Source: Candidatus Gemmiger faecavium
GTDB taxonomy: Bacteria; Bacillota; Clostridia; Oscillospirales; Ruminococcaceae
Length of the DNA stretch: 64,000 nucleotides
Assembly: GCA_019114415.1 (NCBI GenBank)
Contig: DXFO01000038.1
Coordinates: forward strand, 1-64,000
Direction: 5' to 3'
Shown: positions 29,221 to 39,782 of the stretch, in pieces
Numbering within the stretch: position 1 is the first letter of the stretch
Layout: each line of letters starts with the position of its first letter
Notes under the pieces: generated by a model
What the model was told of the DNA's origin: nothing
The model's database searches: none
What the model saw: only the letters and a program-made list of their open reading frames with translations
Translations under genes and position numbers: made by a program

Positions 29221-30624
29221 ATGGCCAAGGAAAAACTGAAAACCATATATGTCTGCAGTCAATGCGGTGAAACCAGTCCCCGCTGGCTGGGACGGTGTCC
29301 ATCCTGCGGCGCATGGAACACCATGAATGAGGATGTTATCGCGGAACCGGCCAAGAGCAGTTCGTCCCGGGCTTCGGCTCCTGTGCGCGTAACCGGGCAG
29401 ACCAGCCTGACGGCACTGAATCTGAAAAGCGTCAGCACGACGGAAGAAAAGAGCCGCATTGTGACCGGTATCGGTGAACTGGACCGCGTGCTGGGCGGCG
29501 GTATTGTCCTGGGCAGCATGACATTGATCGGCGGTGAGCCCGGTATCGGCAAGTCGACCATTCTGTTGCAGCTTTGCGGGCAGGTGTCCCAGACACACAG
29601 CGTTTTGTATGTCACTGGCGAGGAATCGGTCCGCCAGATCAAGCTGCGCGCCGTCCGTCTGGATGTTGCACAGGAAAACATTTCTCTGGTCGCCGAGAGT
29701 GACGTGGACGAGATCTGCGGCCTGATCGAACAGCTGAAGCCCGGCCTGGTGGTCATTGACTCGGTGCAGACCATGCGCTGTGCAGACATTGCTTCCTCCG
29801 CTGGTACGGTTTCTCAGGTCAAAGAGAGCACGGCACGCTTTTTGAACGTTGCCAAATCCAATGACATCCCCATGTTTATCGTGGGTCATGTCAACAAGGA
29901 TGGCGCCATCGCCGGCCCCAAAGTCATGGAGCACATTGTAGACACCGTGCTGTATTTTGAAGGCGACAAAACGCTGCCTTACCGTGTGCTGCGTGCCGTC
30001 AAAAACCGCTACGGCTCTACCAATGAGATCGGCATGTTTGATATGACCGGCAGGGGACTGGCCCAGATTGAAAACCCCTCCCTGGTCATGCTGGAAGGCC
30101 GTCCAGTGGGCATCAGCGGCACCTGTGTCGCCTGTGCCATGGAGGGCACCCGCCCTATTCTGAGCGAGGTTCAGGCTCTTGTTACCAAGACCTCTTTCCC
30201 CACGCCGCGCCGGACTGCCAGCGGTTTTGATTATAACCGGATGTATCTGCTGCTTGCCGTTTTGGAAAAGCGTGCCGGATATTTCTTCGGGAATCAGGAT
30301 GTTTACGTCAATATTATCGGTGGGCTTCGTCTGGATGAGACCGCCTGCGATCTGCCGGTTTGCCTTGCTATGGCCTCCAGCCTGCTGGATTTGCCCGTAG
30401 GAGAGAAAACCGTTGCCATCGGTGAAGTCGGCCTAGGCGGGGAAATTCGCAGTGTAACTCATTTGGAGACCCGTCTACGGGAGGCCTGCCGCATTGGCTT
30501 TGACACCGCCATTGTCCCAAAACACAATCTGAAAATGATTGATCCCTCGCAGTTTGAGGGGATGCGCCTGATCGGGGTTTCCTACCTGCGGGAGGCAATC
30601 AACAGCATCAAACTGAAGGACTGA
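29221..30624 (+). CDS. radA: DNA repair protein RadA
   Basis: CSQCGETSPRWLGRCPSCGAWN zinc finger; GGEPGIGKSTILLQ; KNRYGSTNEIGMF motif. Confidence 0.96.
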   Translation: MAKEKLKTIYVCSQCGETSPRWLGRCPSCGAWNTMNEDVIAEPAKSSSSRASAPVRVTGQTSLTALNLKSVSTTEEKSRIVTGIGELDRVLGGGIVLGSMTLIGGEPGIGKSTILLQLCGQVSQTHSVLYVTGEESVRQIKLRAVRLDVAQENISLVAESDVDEICGLIEQLKPGLVVIDSVQTMRCADIASSAGTVSQVKESTARFLNVAKSNDIPMFIVGHVNKDGAIAGPKVMEHIVDTVLYFEGDKTLPYRVLRAVKNRYGSTNEIGMFDMTGRGLAQIENPSLVMLEGRPVGISGTCVACAMEGTRPILSEVQALVTKTSFPTPRRTASGFDYNRMYLLLAVLEKRAGYFFGNQDVYVNIIGGLRLDETACDLPVCLAMASSLLDLPVGEKTVAIGEVGLGGEIRSVTHLETRLREACRIGFDTAIVPKHNLKMIDPSQFEGMRLIGVSYLREAINSIKLKD

Positions 30625-30684
30625 ACTTGACCGCATCAGGGAATAGGCATAAGCGGTCCAGAACATATAAAAGGAGCAAGAACG

Positions 30685-31527
30685 ATGAAAGATTCCAAAA
30701 CGCCGCTGACCAATCCGGCGCTGAAACAGGCAATGGCTGCAATGAAAGCCGACAACACCCCGCAGACGCGCAACGTTATGATCAACGAAATGATGCGTGC
30801 CACTTTTCTTGTTCCAGTTCAGGTAGGTTTTGCGGGGACTCCGCCCAAGATGGACAAAAACGGGAAGGTCACGATCCCGCCCAACACCAAGATTTCCTTT
30901 GCTTTGCTTGGCACCACGGATAAAAAGCAGTATTTTATGGCCTTTACCGACTGGGATGAGCTGCACAAATGGCGCAAAAATCCCGCACAGCAAACCATGA
31001 TGCTGCGCTTTGACGATTATGCCTCCATGATCGAAAAAAATCCTCAGGTTTCGGGTTTTGTCATCAATCCCTTTGATGAGAATCTGCGCCTGGAGCGGGA
31101 GATGGTGGCATCTCTCAAACAGCAAAAAGATGCCTTTGCCAAAGCCGCAAAAGAGCGTGCCCAGCAGAAGCGCATCAACCCGGGAGACAAGGTTGTTATC
31201 GTAGAGCTGTCCCATTATCCGGAAGAACTGCTAGGTCCGGTCTGTGATGTCCTCGAGGCCAATGCTCAGGTCAACGAGGCCTATTTGCAAATGATGATCG
31301 TCAACGATACGCAAAAAAGCTATCTGCTGGTTCTTGATGCCCCCAAGGACAACGAGCTTTTTACCGCGGTTATCAATGCGGCGCGTCCGTATCTTCAGCA
31401 GGTCAAGCTGGATATGAACCTGACCATCGCCGCATCGCCGCTGGGACAGCAGGGCATTCGCGGCAGCGAGCCGTTCTATTCCCGTGTGCGGGGCCGCATC
31501 TACGAGCAGGAAGATGAGGAGGATTGA
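30685..31527 (+). CDS. SseB family protein (N- and C-terminal SseB domains)
   Basis: FALLGTTDKKQYFMAFTDWDELHKW, SGFVINPFDENLRLERE, then a second domain with QMMIVNDTQKSYLLVLDA. Confidence 0.75.
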   Translation: MKDSKTPLTNPALKQAMAAMKADNTPQTRNVMINEMMRATFLVPVQVGFAGTPPKMDKNGKVTIPPNTKISFALLGTTDKKQYFMAFTDWDELHKWRKNPAQQTMMLRFDDYASMIEKNPQVSGFVINPFDENLRLEREMVASLKQQKDAFAKAAKERAQQKRINPGDKVVIVELSHYPEELLGPVCDVLEANAQVNEAYLQMMIVNDTQKSYLLVLDAPKDNELFTAVINAARPYLQQVKLDMNLTIAASPLGQQGIRGSEPFYSRVRGRIYEQEDEED

Positions 31528-31531
31528 TTTC

Positions 31532-32461
31532 GTGGTCAAACGCCTTTTGGATTGCACCGCCAGCGAAATTTGCCGTTTTAACAAGAAAGACTTGCTGGCA
31601 TCCATTGCCGGCTGTGAAGGCCGCGTCCTCGCCTGCGAGACCATCGGCATCACGCCGCCGCTGCTTGCGGATGTCACCAACGCAGAATATGCAGCCTCCC
31701 TCGGCGCAGAGATTTTGCTGTTAAACATGTTTGACGTGCAAAATCCCGTCGTCCAGGCTCTACCCAAAGTGCCGCCCTGTGAAACCGTGCGTGAACTCAA
31801 ACGTCTGACCGGACGAGTGATTGCGATCAACCTGGAACCGGTGGATCCGGAGATTGCCAAAACTGCAAACGGAGGTACCATGTGGCAAATGACACCCGGG
31901 CGCATGGCTACTGCCGAAAATGCCCGTCTGGCCGCTGAGATGGGCGTTGACATGGTTGTTCTAACGGGAAATCCCGGAAATGGCGTCAAAAATGATGCCA
32001 TTGTGCAGGCTCTTCGGGATATCAAGGATGCCGCCGGTGATTGCTTGATTCTGGCTGCCGGCAAAATGCATGCCGCCGGTGTGATAGGGGAAGGCGGAGC
32101 ATCCATTCTGACACACCAGGATGTCTCAGACTTCACTGCTGAGGGTGCCGATATCATTTTGATGCCTGCCCCGGGTACCGTTCCCGGAATCACGCAGGAA
32201 ATTGCTCACGATCTTGTCACGCAAATCCACAAAAGTGGCGCGTTGGCCCTGACGGCCATTGGTACCTCTCAGGAAGGCGCTGATGTGGATACCATTCGCC
32301 GCATTGCTTTGATGTGCAAGATGGCTGGCGCTGATATTCATCATATCGGTGACACCGGTGTTCCCGGGATGGCATTACCGCAGAATATCCTGGCGTATTC
32401 CATCGCAATCCGCGGAGAGCGGCACACGTATCACCGGATGGCTAGTTCTGTCAATCGTTGA
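31532..32461 (+). CDS. TIM-barrel protein of uncertain function (PEP phosphonomutase-like/DUF7916-type)
   Basis: LLADVTNAEYAASLGAEILLLNMFDVQNP, GRVIAINLEPVDPEIAKTANGGTMWQMTPGRMATAENARLAAEMG, MCKMAGADIHHIGDTGVPGMALPQNI. GTG start 5 nt after the SseB stop. Confidence 0.55.
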   Translation: MVKRLLDCTASEICRFNKKDLLASIAGCEGRVLACETIGITPPLLADVTNAEYAASLGAEILLLNMFDVQNPVVQALPKVPPCETVRELKRLTGRVIAINLEPVDPEIAKTANGGTMWQMTPGRMATAENARLAAEMGVDMVVLTGNPGNGVKNDAIVQALRDIKDAAGDCLILAAGKMHAAGVIGEGGASILTHQDVSDFTAEGADIILMPAPGTVPGITQEIAHDLVTQIHKSGALALTAIGTSQEGADVDTIRRIALMCKMAGADIHHIGDTGVPGMALPQNILAYSIAIRGERHTYHRMASSVNR

Positions 32462-32475
32462 TCCAATATCAAATT

Positions 32476-32511
32476 AAAAAGCAAGTGTTAGGCTTACTGC
32501 ACTTGCTTTTT
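32476..32511 (+). terminator. Intrinsic terminator
   Basis: AAAAAGCAAGTG...CACTTGCTTTTT hairpin. Confidence 0.85.
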
Positions 32512-32541
32512 GTTGTTTCTGACGATGCCACGTATTTTTTG

Positions 32542-32571
32542 TTGACATAACGTCATTATTTGTAATATAAT
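32542..32571 (+). promoter_or_regulatory. Near-consensus sigma-A promoter
   Basis: TTGACA (32542-32547), 18-nt spacer, TATAAT (32566-32571). Confidence 0.75.
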
Positions 32572-33067
32572 CTGTACACAGGCAAGGCTTTCGGCCTAAA
32601 AAATGGCTTGGCAATGCAAAAGAGCATATCTTGTCCGGAAAGGCTTCAGAATTTCAAAGAAAGCAGGGAAGGGAAGCTCTTGCCTGCCGATTGCCGTTTT
32701 TACCAGGGGTTCCATCAGATTGAGAGCCATATTCCAACATTCCAATGTCCGACATTCTAAATTCTCGATTCCTTGTCGGTTGAGAAGCAATACCAAAGCC
32801 ATTCTCATAAAGCCGTACGCAAAATGCGCCTGACTGGATGCTATCGGCTTATTTTGAATTGCTCCATAGAGTGTGCAGCTCCGGCAAATTTGAACTCGAG
32901 TCACACAGGGCCACAGATAGCCACACTGGCCTCCGGTTGATGCAGTCATGCGTGGTTTCGTGGTTTAATTGTAGGATAATACCAGATAACGCCTCCGGAC
33001 ACCATCCCGCATATGCTTGGATTCCTTGGGGAAGAGCTTTTACATTTTGTAAAAGCCGATTGTTCTT

Positions 33068-33095
33068 ATTTCGCTAAATGCAAATTTAGCGAAAT
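33068..33095. repeat. Perfect 28-bp inverted repeat (12-4-12)
   Basis: ATTTCGCTAAAT-GCAA-ATTTAGCGAAAT read directly; arms are exact reverse complements. Confidence 0.95.
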
Positions 33096-33265
33096 GTAGG
33101 GGGAGTCAAAATCGCCATTTTACGCCCTCCAAGGCCTCTCGGAGCTTTCGGTGGCTTTCTTTGAATTCCGGCCCTTGCATTATTCGCACCTGGTCACGCA
33201 CCCTTGTATGCCACCGGTACTTTCATAGTTTCGCGTTTATCACCATTCGTTTTAGGAGTTTATAT

Positions 33266-34333
33266 ATGAGCAGTTATATCGATGTCGTACATCCGGAACG
33301 CCATGCTCCGTATCTGGATATTCCGGATGATGTTGTAGACTATCTGCATTATCTGGATTTCGTTAAGCAGCGCTCTCCACGCACCGTAAACGGATACTAT
33401 CTCGATCTGCGGAGTTTCTTTCGGTTTATGGCCGTACAGTGGCATCTCGTTTCAGAAGATGCTGATCCTTCCCAAATCGATCTGCGCGGTATCGACACCC
33501 GCCAGATTGCATCCATCCGTAAACGAGACATCTTTGATTTTTTGGAATATGCACGGGCGCAGTCCAATGGTTCCAAAGCACGTGCCCGCAAGCTTTCCGC
33601 GCTACGTGGCTTTTTTGGATACATGCATACGCAGGTCAACCGCATTCAGGACGATCCAACCGCAAACATCAGCTTAGGAACGCCAAAAAAGGCTTTGCCC
33701 AAGTATTTGACCCTGGACGAAAGCCTGGAATTGTTAAAAAATGTACAAAGTGATTTTTATAGTCGCGATTTTTGCATACTTACGCTATTTTTGAATTGCG
33801 GCATGCGTTTGGCGGAGCTTGTTTCCATCAATTTGGGCGATTTTCGCGACGAAACGATCCGCATTGTCGGCAAAGGCCACAAGGAGCGTCTTGTTTACCT
33901 TAACTCTGCCTGTCTGCAGGCTCTTGACCGTTATAAAAAAGAGCGAGCTTCCCTGCCCAACCTGGTCGACAAAAGCGCTCTGTTCGTCTCCAAACGCACA
34001 GGAAAACGCCTGACAGCCCGCCGAGTGGAACAGATCGTTGCGCGCTGCCTGCAAAGTGCCGGTCTCAGCGGAATGGGCTTTTCTCCGCACAAGCTCCGTC
34101 ATACCGCCGCCACCTTGATGTACCAATACGGTCAGGTCGATATGCTGGCCCTTAAAGAGATCCTTGGGCACGAAAACGTCTCTACCACGCAAATCTACAC
34201 CCATATTAATCAGGCACAGCTGAAACAAGCTGTCGAGTCCTCGCCACTGTCCAAAGTCGAATATACGCCCCCCGTCGATGCCGATGCTGACGCAATCCGT
34301 GAAGCTGATTCAGAGCAAGACACCGGCAAATAA
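33266..34333 (+). CDS. Tyrosine recombinase (XerC/XerD-like)
   Basis: N-terminal SAM-like core-binding domain; GMRLAELVSINLGD (R), GKGHKERLVYL (K), HKLRHTAATLM (H..R), LGHENVSTTQIYTH (H..Y). Confidence 0.9.
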   Translation: MSSYIDVVHPERHAPYLDIPDDVVDYLHYLDFVKQRSPRTVNGYYLDLRSFFRFMAVQWHLVSEDADPSQIDLRGIDTRQIASIRKRDIFDFLEYARAQSNGSKARARKLSALRGFFGYMHTQVNRIQDDPTANISLGTPKKALPKYLTLDESLELLKNVQSDFYSRDFCILTLFLNCGMRLAELVSINLGDFRDETIRIVGKGHKERLVYLNSACLQALDRYKKERASLPNLVDKSALFVSKRTGKRLTARRVEQIVARCLQSAGLSGMGFSPHKLRHTAATLMYQYGQVDMLALKEILGHENVSTTQIYTHINQAQLKQAVESSPLSKVEYTPPVDADADAIREADSEQDTGK

Positions 34334-34963
34334 ACCGGAGGAAGCCGCACCCAAAGCGCTGCATACCGCGCCGATCCCCAAAGTAACCAGGTATCGGATC
34401 AGCATCTTCTTTGTCTGGCGTTCCAGGGTTCCACGCGTACCGGCACCGCTTAAAACCGTGCGGAACAACGCCCCCGATGTCTCTGCAGCGTTCTTGGCAA
34501 GCCAAAGCAACAGAACCAATGTCACAACATCCGGCAAACAGGTCATCAGCCAGTACACAACCAGCCCACGTGCCTCGGATGTCAAAAACACGGACGCCGC
34601 GCAGATTCCGAGCAAAGCGCCTTTCGCTCCAAAAAACGCCGCCAGTAACGGAATTCCCACCGCATTCATGCCGCAAAGCAGCACCATCCCACTTTGCAGG
34701 AACAATGCCGAAAACAACCGGACAAATAGTTTGGCAAAAGAAGTATAGTTTTGCTTGTCCATGTAATATTGAGCAAACGCTGACCCAATTTCCGGCGTTT
34801 GCTCACGGCAAATCAAAATCCCGACAGTATACCCTACCAAAAAAAGTGCGCCGAATCCCAATACACATCCCAGCTCTTCTTTGCCGGGATTTTGCAGCAG
34901 TTTCGGGGTTTGCCGCTCCGTCGGATTGCGCTGCCAATGCGGCACCGTTTTTGCAGCACGCAT
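34310..34963 (-). CDS. Polytopic membrane protein, possibly SpoIIM-like
   Basis: About five hydrophobic segments; position next to a small membrane protein gene and yajC. Family assignment is tentative. Confidence 0.5.
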   Translation of the reverse strand: MRAAKTVPHWQRNPTERQTPKLLQNPGKEELGCVLGFGALFLVGYTVGILICREQTPEIGSAFAQYYMDKQNYTSFAKLFVRLFSALFLQSGMVLLCGMNAVGIPLLAAFFGAKGALLGICAASVFLTSEARGLVVYWLMTCLPDVVTLVLLLWLAKNAAETSGALFRTVLSGAGTRGTLERQTKKMLIRYLVTLGIGAVCSALGAASSGLFAGVLL

Positions 34964-34965
34964 GG

Positions 34966-35409
34966 TCAGTTCCTCCGGCCGGAAGGCCTGAGTGCGGTCA
35001 GGGTTCCGCCCAGCATGCCGGTCAACAGCAGCATACAGACCAATGCGATTGCACGCTGTTCAAAAGCAAATTCGCCTTTCAGCGCACTTGCCCCCGCAAT
35101 GCACAGAGAATAGAAAACGCCGCTGGCCAGCCCGCAAAGCAAGCGCTGACGTCCGATCCCTTTTGCCAGCAGCATTCCGGAAAGCGCCGCCCCTACTCCG
35201 GCAATGGTGCAGGCGACCGGACGTACCATGTCCCCCGGAATTGGAAACCTCGCAAAGGCCGCCGCCCCTATCATCAACAGGATCAACGTGGCAGCAAAGC
35301 CCCCAAGGAATGCTCTGACCACCACCCAAACAAGATTCCGCCCGCCATTGGTCTGACGGCGAATGGTCTTAGCTGCGGATGACCGTTTCCACTTCAATTT
35401 CTGATTCAT
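34966..35409 (-). CDS. Small integral membrane protein (TIGR04086-like)
   Basis: Four predicted TM segments, AFLGGFAATLILLMIGAAAFARFPIP...; conserved location by yajC. Confidence 0.6.
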   Translation of the reverse strand: MNQKLKWKRSSAAKTIRRQTNGGRNLVWVVVRAFLGGFAATLILLMIGAAAFARFPIPGDMVRPVACTIAGVGAALSGMLLAKGIGRQRLLCGLASGVFYSLCIAGASALKGEFAFEQRAIALVCMLLLTGMLGGTLTALRPSGRRN

Positions 35410-35416
35410 AAAATAA

Positions 35417-35458
35417 CACGCCCCCTTGCACAGTAAACACTATGCGAGGGGGCGTGTC
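35417..35458 (-). terminator. Intrinsic terminator after yajC
   Basis: CACGCCCCC...GGGGGCGTG hairpin with a T-rich tail on the minus strand. Confidence 0.7.
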
Positions 35459-35484
35459 GTTATGCAGTTTTAAGAGCAGGTCTC

Positions 35485-35823
35485 TTATTTCTTTGCAGCG
35501 GTATCCTTGCTGTCTTTGGTACCCATATCCAGCTTCTCCACTGCAGCAATAGCAGAACGGCGGAAACGGATCTTCACACGGTCGCTGCCGGTTTCCAGGA
35601 CAAAAGTGTCCTCCTTGATGGCAGACACGCGGCCAACAACACCGCCGATGGTAGTGACTTCGTCACCGATCTCGATGGAGTTGCGCATAGCAGCGTCCTT
35701 TTTGTCCTGCTTTTTCTGCGGCAGATAGATGATGAGGTACATGAAAACGACCAGAACGAGCATCGGCAGGACGAGGGTCAGCATGCTGCCCGAAGCCGAA
35801 GTGGTTTCCAAAAATTGATACAT
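35485..35823 (-). CDS. yajC: Preprotein translocase subunit YajC
   Basis: Single TM then FMYLIIYLPQKKQDKKDAAMRNSIEIGDEVTTIGGVVGRVSAIKEDTFVLETG. Confidence 0.95.
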   Translation of the reverse strand: MYQFLETTSASGSMLTLVLPMLVLVVFMYLIIYLPQKKQDKKDAAMRNSIEIGDEVTTIGGVVGRVSAIKEDTFVLETGSDRVKIRFRRSAIAAVEKLDMGTKDSKDTAAKK

Positions 35824-35941
35824 ACAAAAAGCTCCTTAATTCAAACGATTTGTTTCATTATACAAAAATATAGCGGATAAAGCAAGCCTTTACCGGCATT
35901 TTTTGTGTATCTTTTCACATAAAAATGCAGTAAAACCAAGC

Positions 35942-37087
<1,146 letters not shown>

Positions 37088-37099
37088 CTATCTTTTAGA

Positions 37100-38488
37100 T
37101 TATTCGCAGTCTTCGCAGAAAGCCTTGAACGTCAGGTACGCCATGTAGACGTCGCTCTTGGCAACCAGCTCATACGGAGAATGCATGGACAGCACCGGCA
37201 CACCGATATCGATGGTATCGATGTTCTGGTTCGCCACATACTTTGCAACGGTGCCGCCGCCGCCCAGATCGATCTTGCCCATTTCGCCGATCTGCCAGAC
37301 GATGTTGTTACGGTCCATCAGACGGGTCAGATAGCTCACCAGCTCTGCGGGTGCATCGTTGGTGGAGGACTTGCCGCGCGCACCGGTATACTTGTAAACG
37401 GCAATACCGCGGCCTGCATAAGTGGCGTTATTGGGCTCAAACGCATCCGAGAAGCTCGGATCATATGCCGCGGTAACGTCGGCAGAGAGGCACTTGGAAG
37501 CCTGGAATGCAGTGATGTAGTCCACATTCTGCGCGGCGCACAGCTGCTGCAGGAAATGGAAGGTGTACATGCTGTTGAGGCCGGTAACACCGTCGGAGCC
37601 GGTCTCCTCCTTATCGGTGAGCACGCAGACCGTGGTGTAAACTGGATTCTTGGTCTCGATCTCGGCCATCAGAGCAGGATAGGCATCGACACGGTCATCA
37701 TGGCCGTAGCTGCCGATCATGGCGCGGTCCAGACCCACGTCGCGAGCCTTGAATGCAGGCACGACCTCGATCTCGGCACGGGTAAAGTCCTTCTCGGTAA
37801 TACCGTAGATCTCGTTGAGCATGCGCAGCACGTTCAGCTTGACGCGGCTCTCCAGCTCCTTGTCTTCCACCGGGGTAGACGCAATGAGCACATTGAGATT
37901 TTCGCCGGTAATGCCCTCGTTCAGCTTTTTCTCGCTCTGCTTGGCAGCCAGATGGGGCAGCAGGTCGGTGATGCAGAATACGGGGTCGTCGTCCTTCTCA
38001 CCGATGCAGACATCCACGACAGAACCGTCACCACGGCAGATCACGCCGTGCAGGGCCAGAGGAATGGTCGGCCACTGATACTTGCGCACACCGCCGTAAT
38101 AGTGGGTACGGAAATAGGCGAAATCGTTGCTCTCATACAGAGGCACCGGGCGCAGGTCCAGGCGCGGTGCGTCGATGTGAGCGATGTTCAGGCGGAAACC
38201 GTCCGCCAGGCTCTTCTGGCCGATGGTTGCTGCGAGAACGCACTTTTTGCGGTTGATAAAGTAAATCTTGTCGCCGGGCTGCAGCGCCTGGCCAGGAACA
38301 AATTCACGGTATCCGGCCTGCTTGAGAAGCTGCTCGCTGTATGCGCAGGCTTCACGCTCGGTCTTACCGTTGTCCAGGAACACCTTATACCCTTCGCAGA
38401 AAGCATCTGCTTTCTCCATCATATCGGGAGCCAGATCCGCCACCGTTTCATTTTTGTAGAGAAGACTTTTGAGAGTTTCCTTATCCAT
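37100..38488 (-). CDS. M18 family aminopeptidase
   Basis: HIDAPRLDLRP, DKEETGSDGVTGLNS, GTVAKYVANQNIDTIDIGVPVLSMHSPYELVAKSD. Confidence 0.92.
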   Translation of the reverse strand: MDKETLKSLLYKNETVADLAPDMMEKADAFCEGYKVFLDNGKTEREACAYSEQLLKQAGYREFVPGQALQPGDKIYFINRKKCVLAATIGQKSLADGFRLNIAHIDAPRLDLRPVPLYESNDFAYFRTHYYGGVRKYQWPTIPLALHGVICRGDGSVVDVCIGEKDDDPVFCITDLLPHLAAKQSEKKLNEGITGENLNVLIASTPVEDKELESRVKLNVLRMLNEIYGITEKDFTRAEIEVVPAFKARDVGLDRAMIGSYGHDDRVDAYPALMAEIETKNPVYTTVCVLTDKEETGSDGVTGLNSMYTFHFLQQLCAAQNVDYITAFQASKCLSADVTAAYDPSFSDAFEPNNATYAGRGIAVYKYTGARGKSSTNDAPAELVSYLTRLMDRNNIVWQIGEMGKIDLGGGGTVAKYVANQNIDTIDIGVPVLSMHSPYELVAKSDVYMAYLTFKAFCEDCE

Positions 38489-38554
38489 TTTACAGTTCAT
38501 TCCTTTCTTATCTGAAAGCAGGGCCCATTTCTGTGTCCTGCCCGACATCCTTGG

Positions 38555-39184
38555 TCAGTCTGCGTAGATCTCACAATACCGTTCGTAGGCACTGGTGACC
38601 TTGTAGACATACCGGCTCATCTGAGTGTAGGGAAAATCCTGCAGCGTAACGCCGTCCTGTGAATACTCGCTGTTTTCCAGCAGTTCGTCCACCGTTCCCA
38701 CACCGCTGTGATACGCCGCAGCGGCCGTTGCCAGGTCATTGCCGTAACGCTGAAGGCAATAACTCAAATAGTAGGTACCAAACCGGATATTGGTTTCCGG
38801 ATCGTACAGATCCTCAAAGTTCAAATCCTCTGACGGCGCAATTTTTGATTTGATCCAGTCAAAGGTGATCTCGGTGATCTGCATCAGACCACGGGCATCC
38901 ACATTGGATTGGGCCTCGGGATCAAAGTTGCTTTCGGTACGGATAATGGCATACAGCATCCGCTTATCCATGCCATATTTGCCCGCGTAATACTCCACCA
39001 GGTCGGAATATTTTCGAGGGTATTCCCACTGTTCGATTTTATCGTGGGCAGAAATGACAAATATACTTCCAATCGCCACCAGGCACAGCAAAATCGCTGC
39101 GATCCGCAGCCACCATACCCTCCAGCGACATTGTTTTTCCTTTGGTTTATTCTTTTCCCTGAAAGTCTGTTGTGATCGTCTCAT
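38555..39184 (-). CDS. Lytic transglycosylase domain-containing protein (SLT-type)
   Basis: N-terminal TM, then YAIIRTESNFDPEAQSNVDARGLMQITEITFDWI ... TAAAAYHSGVGTVDELL. Confidence 0.92.
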   Translation of the reverse strand: MRRSQQTFREKNKPKEKQCRWRVWWLRIAAILLCLVAIGSIFVISAHDKIEQWEYPRKYSDLVEYYAGKYGMDKRMLYAIIRTESNFDPEAQSNVDARGLMQITEITFDWIKSKIAPSEDLNFEDLYDPETNIRFGTYYLSYCLQRYGNDLATAAAAYHSGVGTVDELLENSEYSQDGVTLQDFPYTQMSRYVYKVTSAYERYCEIYAD

Positions 39185-39782
39185 GTGCCTCCTTCCGCAG
39201 AGAGTCCAACACTCTTCCGCATTGCAGTTCAAGGTCGGCCAGACTTCCGTCGTTGTGGATCAGGTAATCCGCTGCGGCACAAATTATTTCCTCCGGCATC
39301 TGTGCATCCAGACGCCGCCGCGCCATCTCCTCGGAGATATGATCCCGGGCGCAGATTCGTGCAACACTTTGCGCGTACGGAGCAGTCACAACGACAAGCC
39401 GGTCACACTCTTTTTCAAACGGAGTTCCCAGAATCACCGCGCCATCCACAAAGAATAACGGCTCCCCTTGCAGCCGAGCGTGCTCTGCCGCTCCACGGAT
39501 ACGCGCCAGAATTTCCGGATGGGTAATATCCGTCAACTGTCTGGTGCCTTCAGGGGTGGCAAAAGCCCGGTCTGCAAGCAGACGGCGATCAAGGACTCCA
39601 TTCTTATCTAAAATATCAAAACCAAATACATTTTGCAAGCGCGGCAGGCAGGGCGATCCCGGCTGCAGCACCTGACGGGAAATCTGATCCGCATCCACGC
39701 AGACGCATCCTTGCGCCGTCAGATAAGCACTGACACTGGATTTGCCGCAGCCGGAACGCCCGGTCAGGCCAACGATCATCAT
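39147..39782 (-). CDS. coaE: Dephospho-CoA kinase
   Basis: MIVGLTGRSGCGKSSVSAYLTAQGCVCVDADQISRQVL; HPEILARI. Confidence 0.93.
   Translation of the reverse strand: MMIVGLTGRSGCGKSSVSAYLTAQGCVCVDADQISRQVLQPGSPCLPRLQNVFGFDILDKNGVLDRRLLADRAFATPEGTRQLTDITHPEILARIRGAAEHARLQGEPLFFVDGAVILGTPFEKECDRLVVVTAPYAQSVARICARDHISEEMARRRLDAQMPEEIICAAADYLIHNDGSLADLELQCGRVLDSLRKEAHETITTDFQGKE

Noticed and set aside
32603-32949. Short ORFs on both strands (76 and 117 aa) in the recombinase leader
   Set aside because: Neither has a convincing RBS or recognisable domain, and they overlap antisense to each other; treated as non-coding.
33266-34333. Phage or integrative-element integrase
   Set aside because: No neighbouring phage/ICE genes, tRNA attachment site or direct repeats were seen; length and motifs fit a chromosomal Xer-type recombinase.
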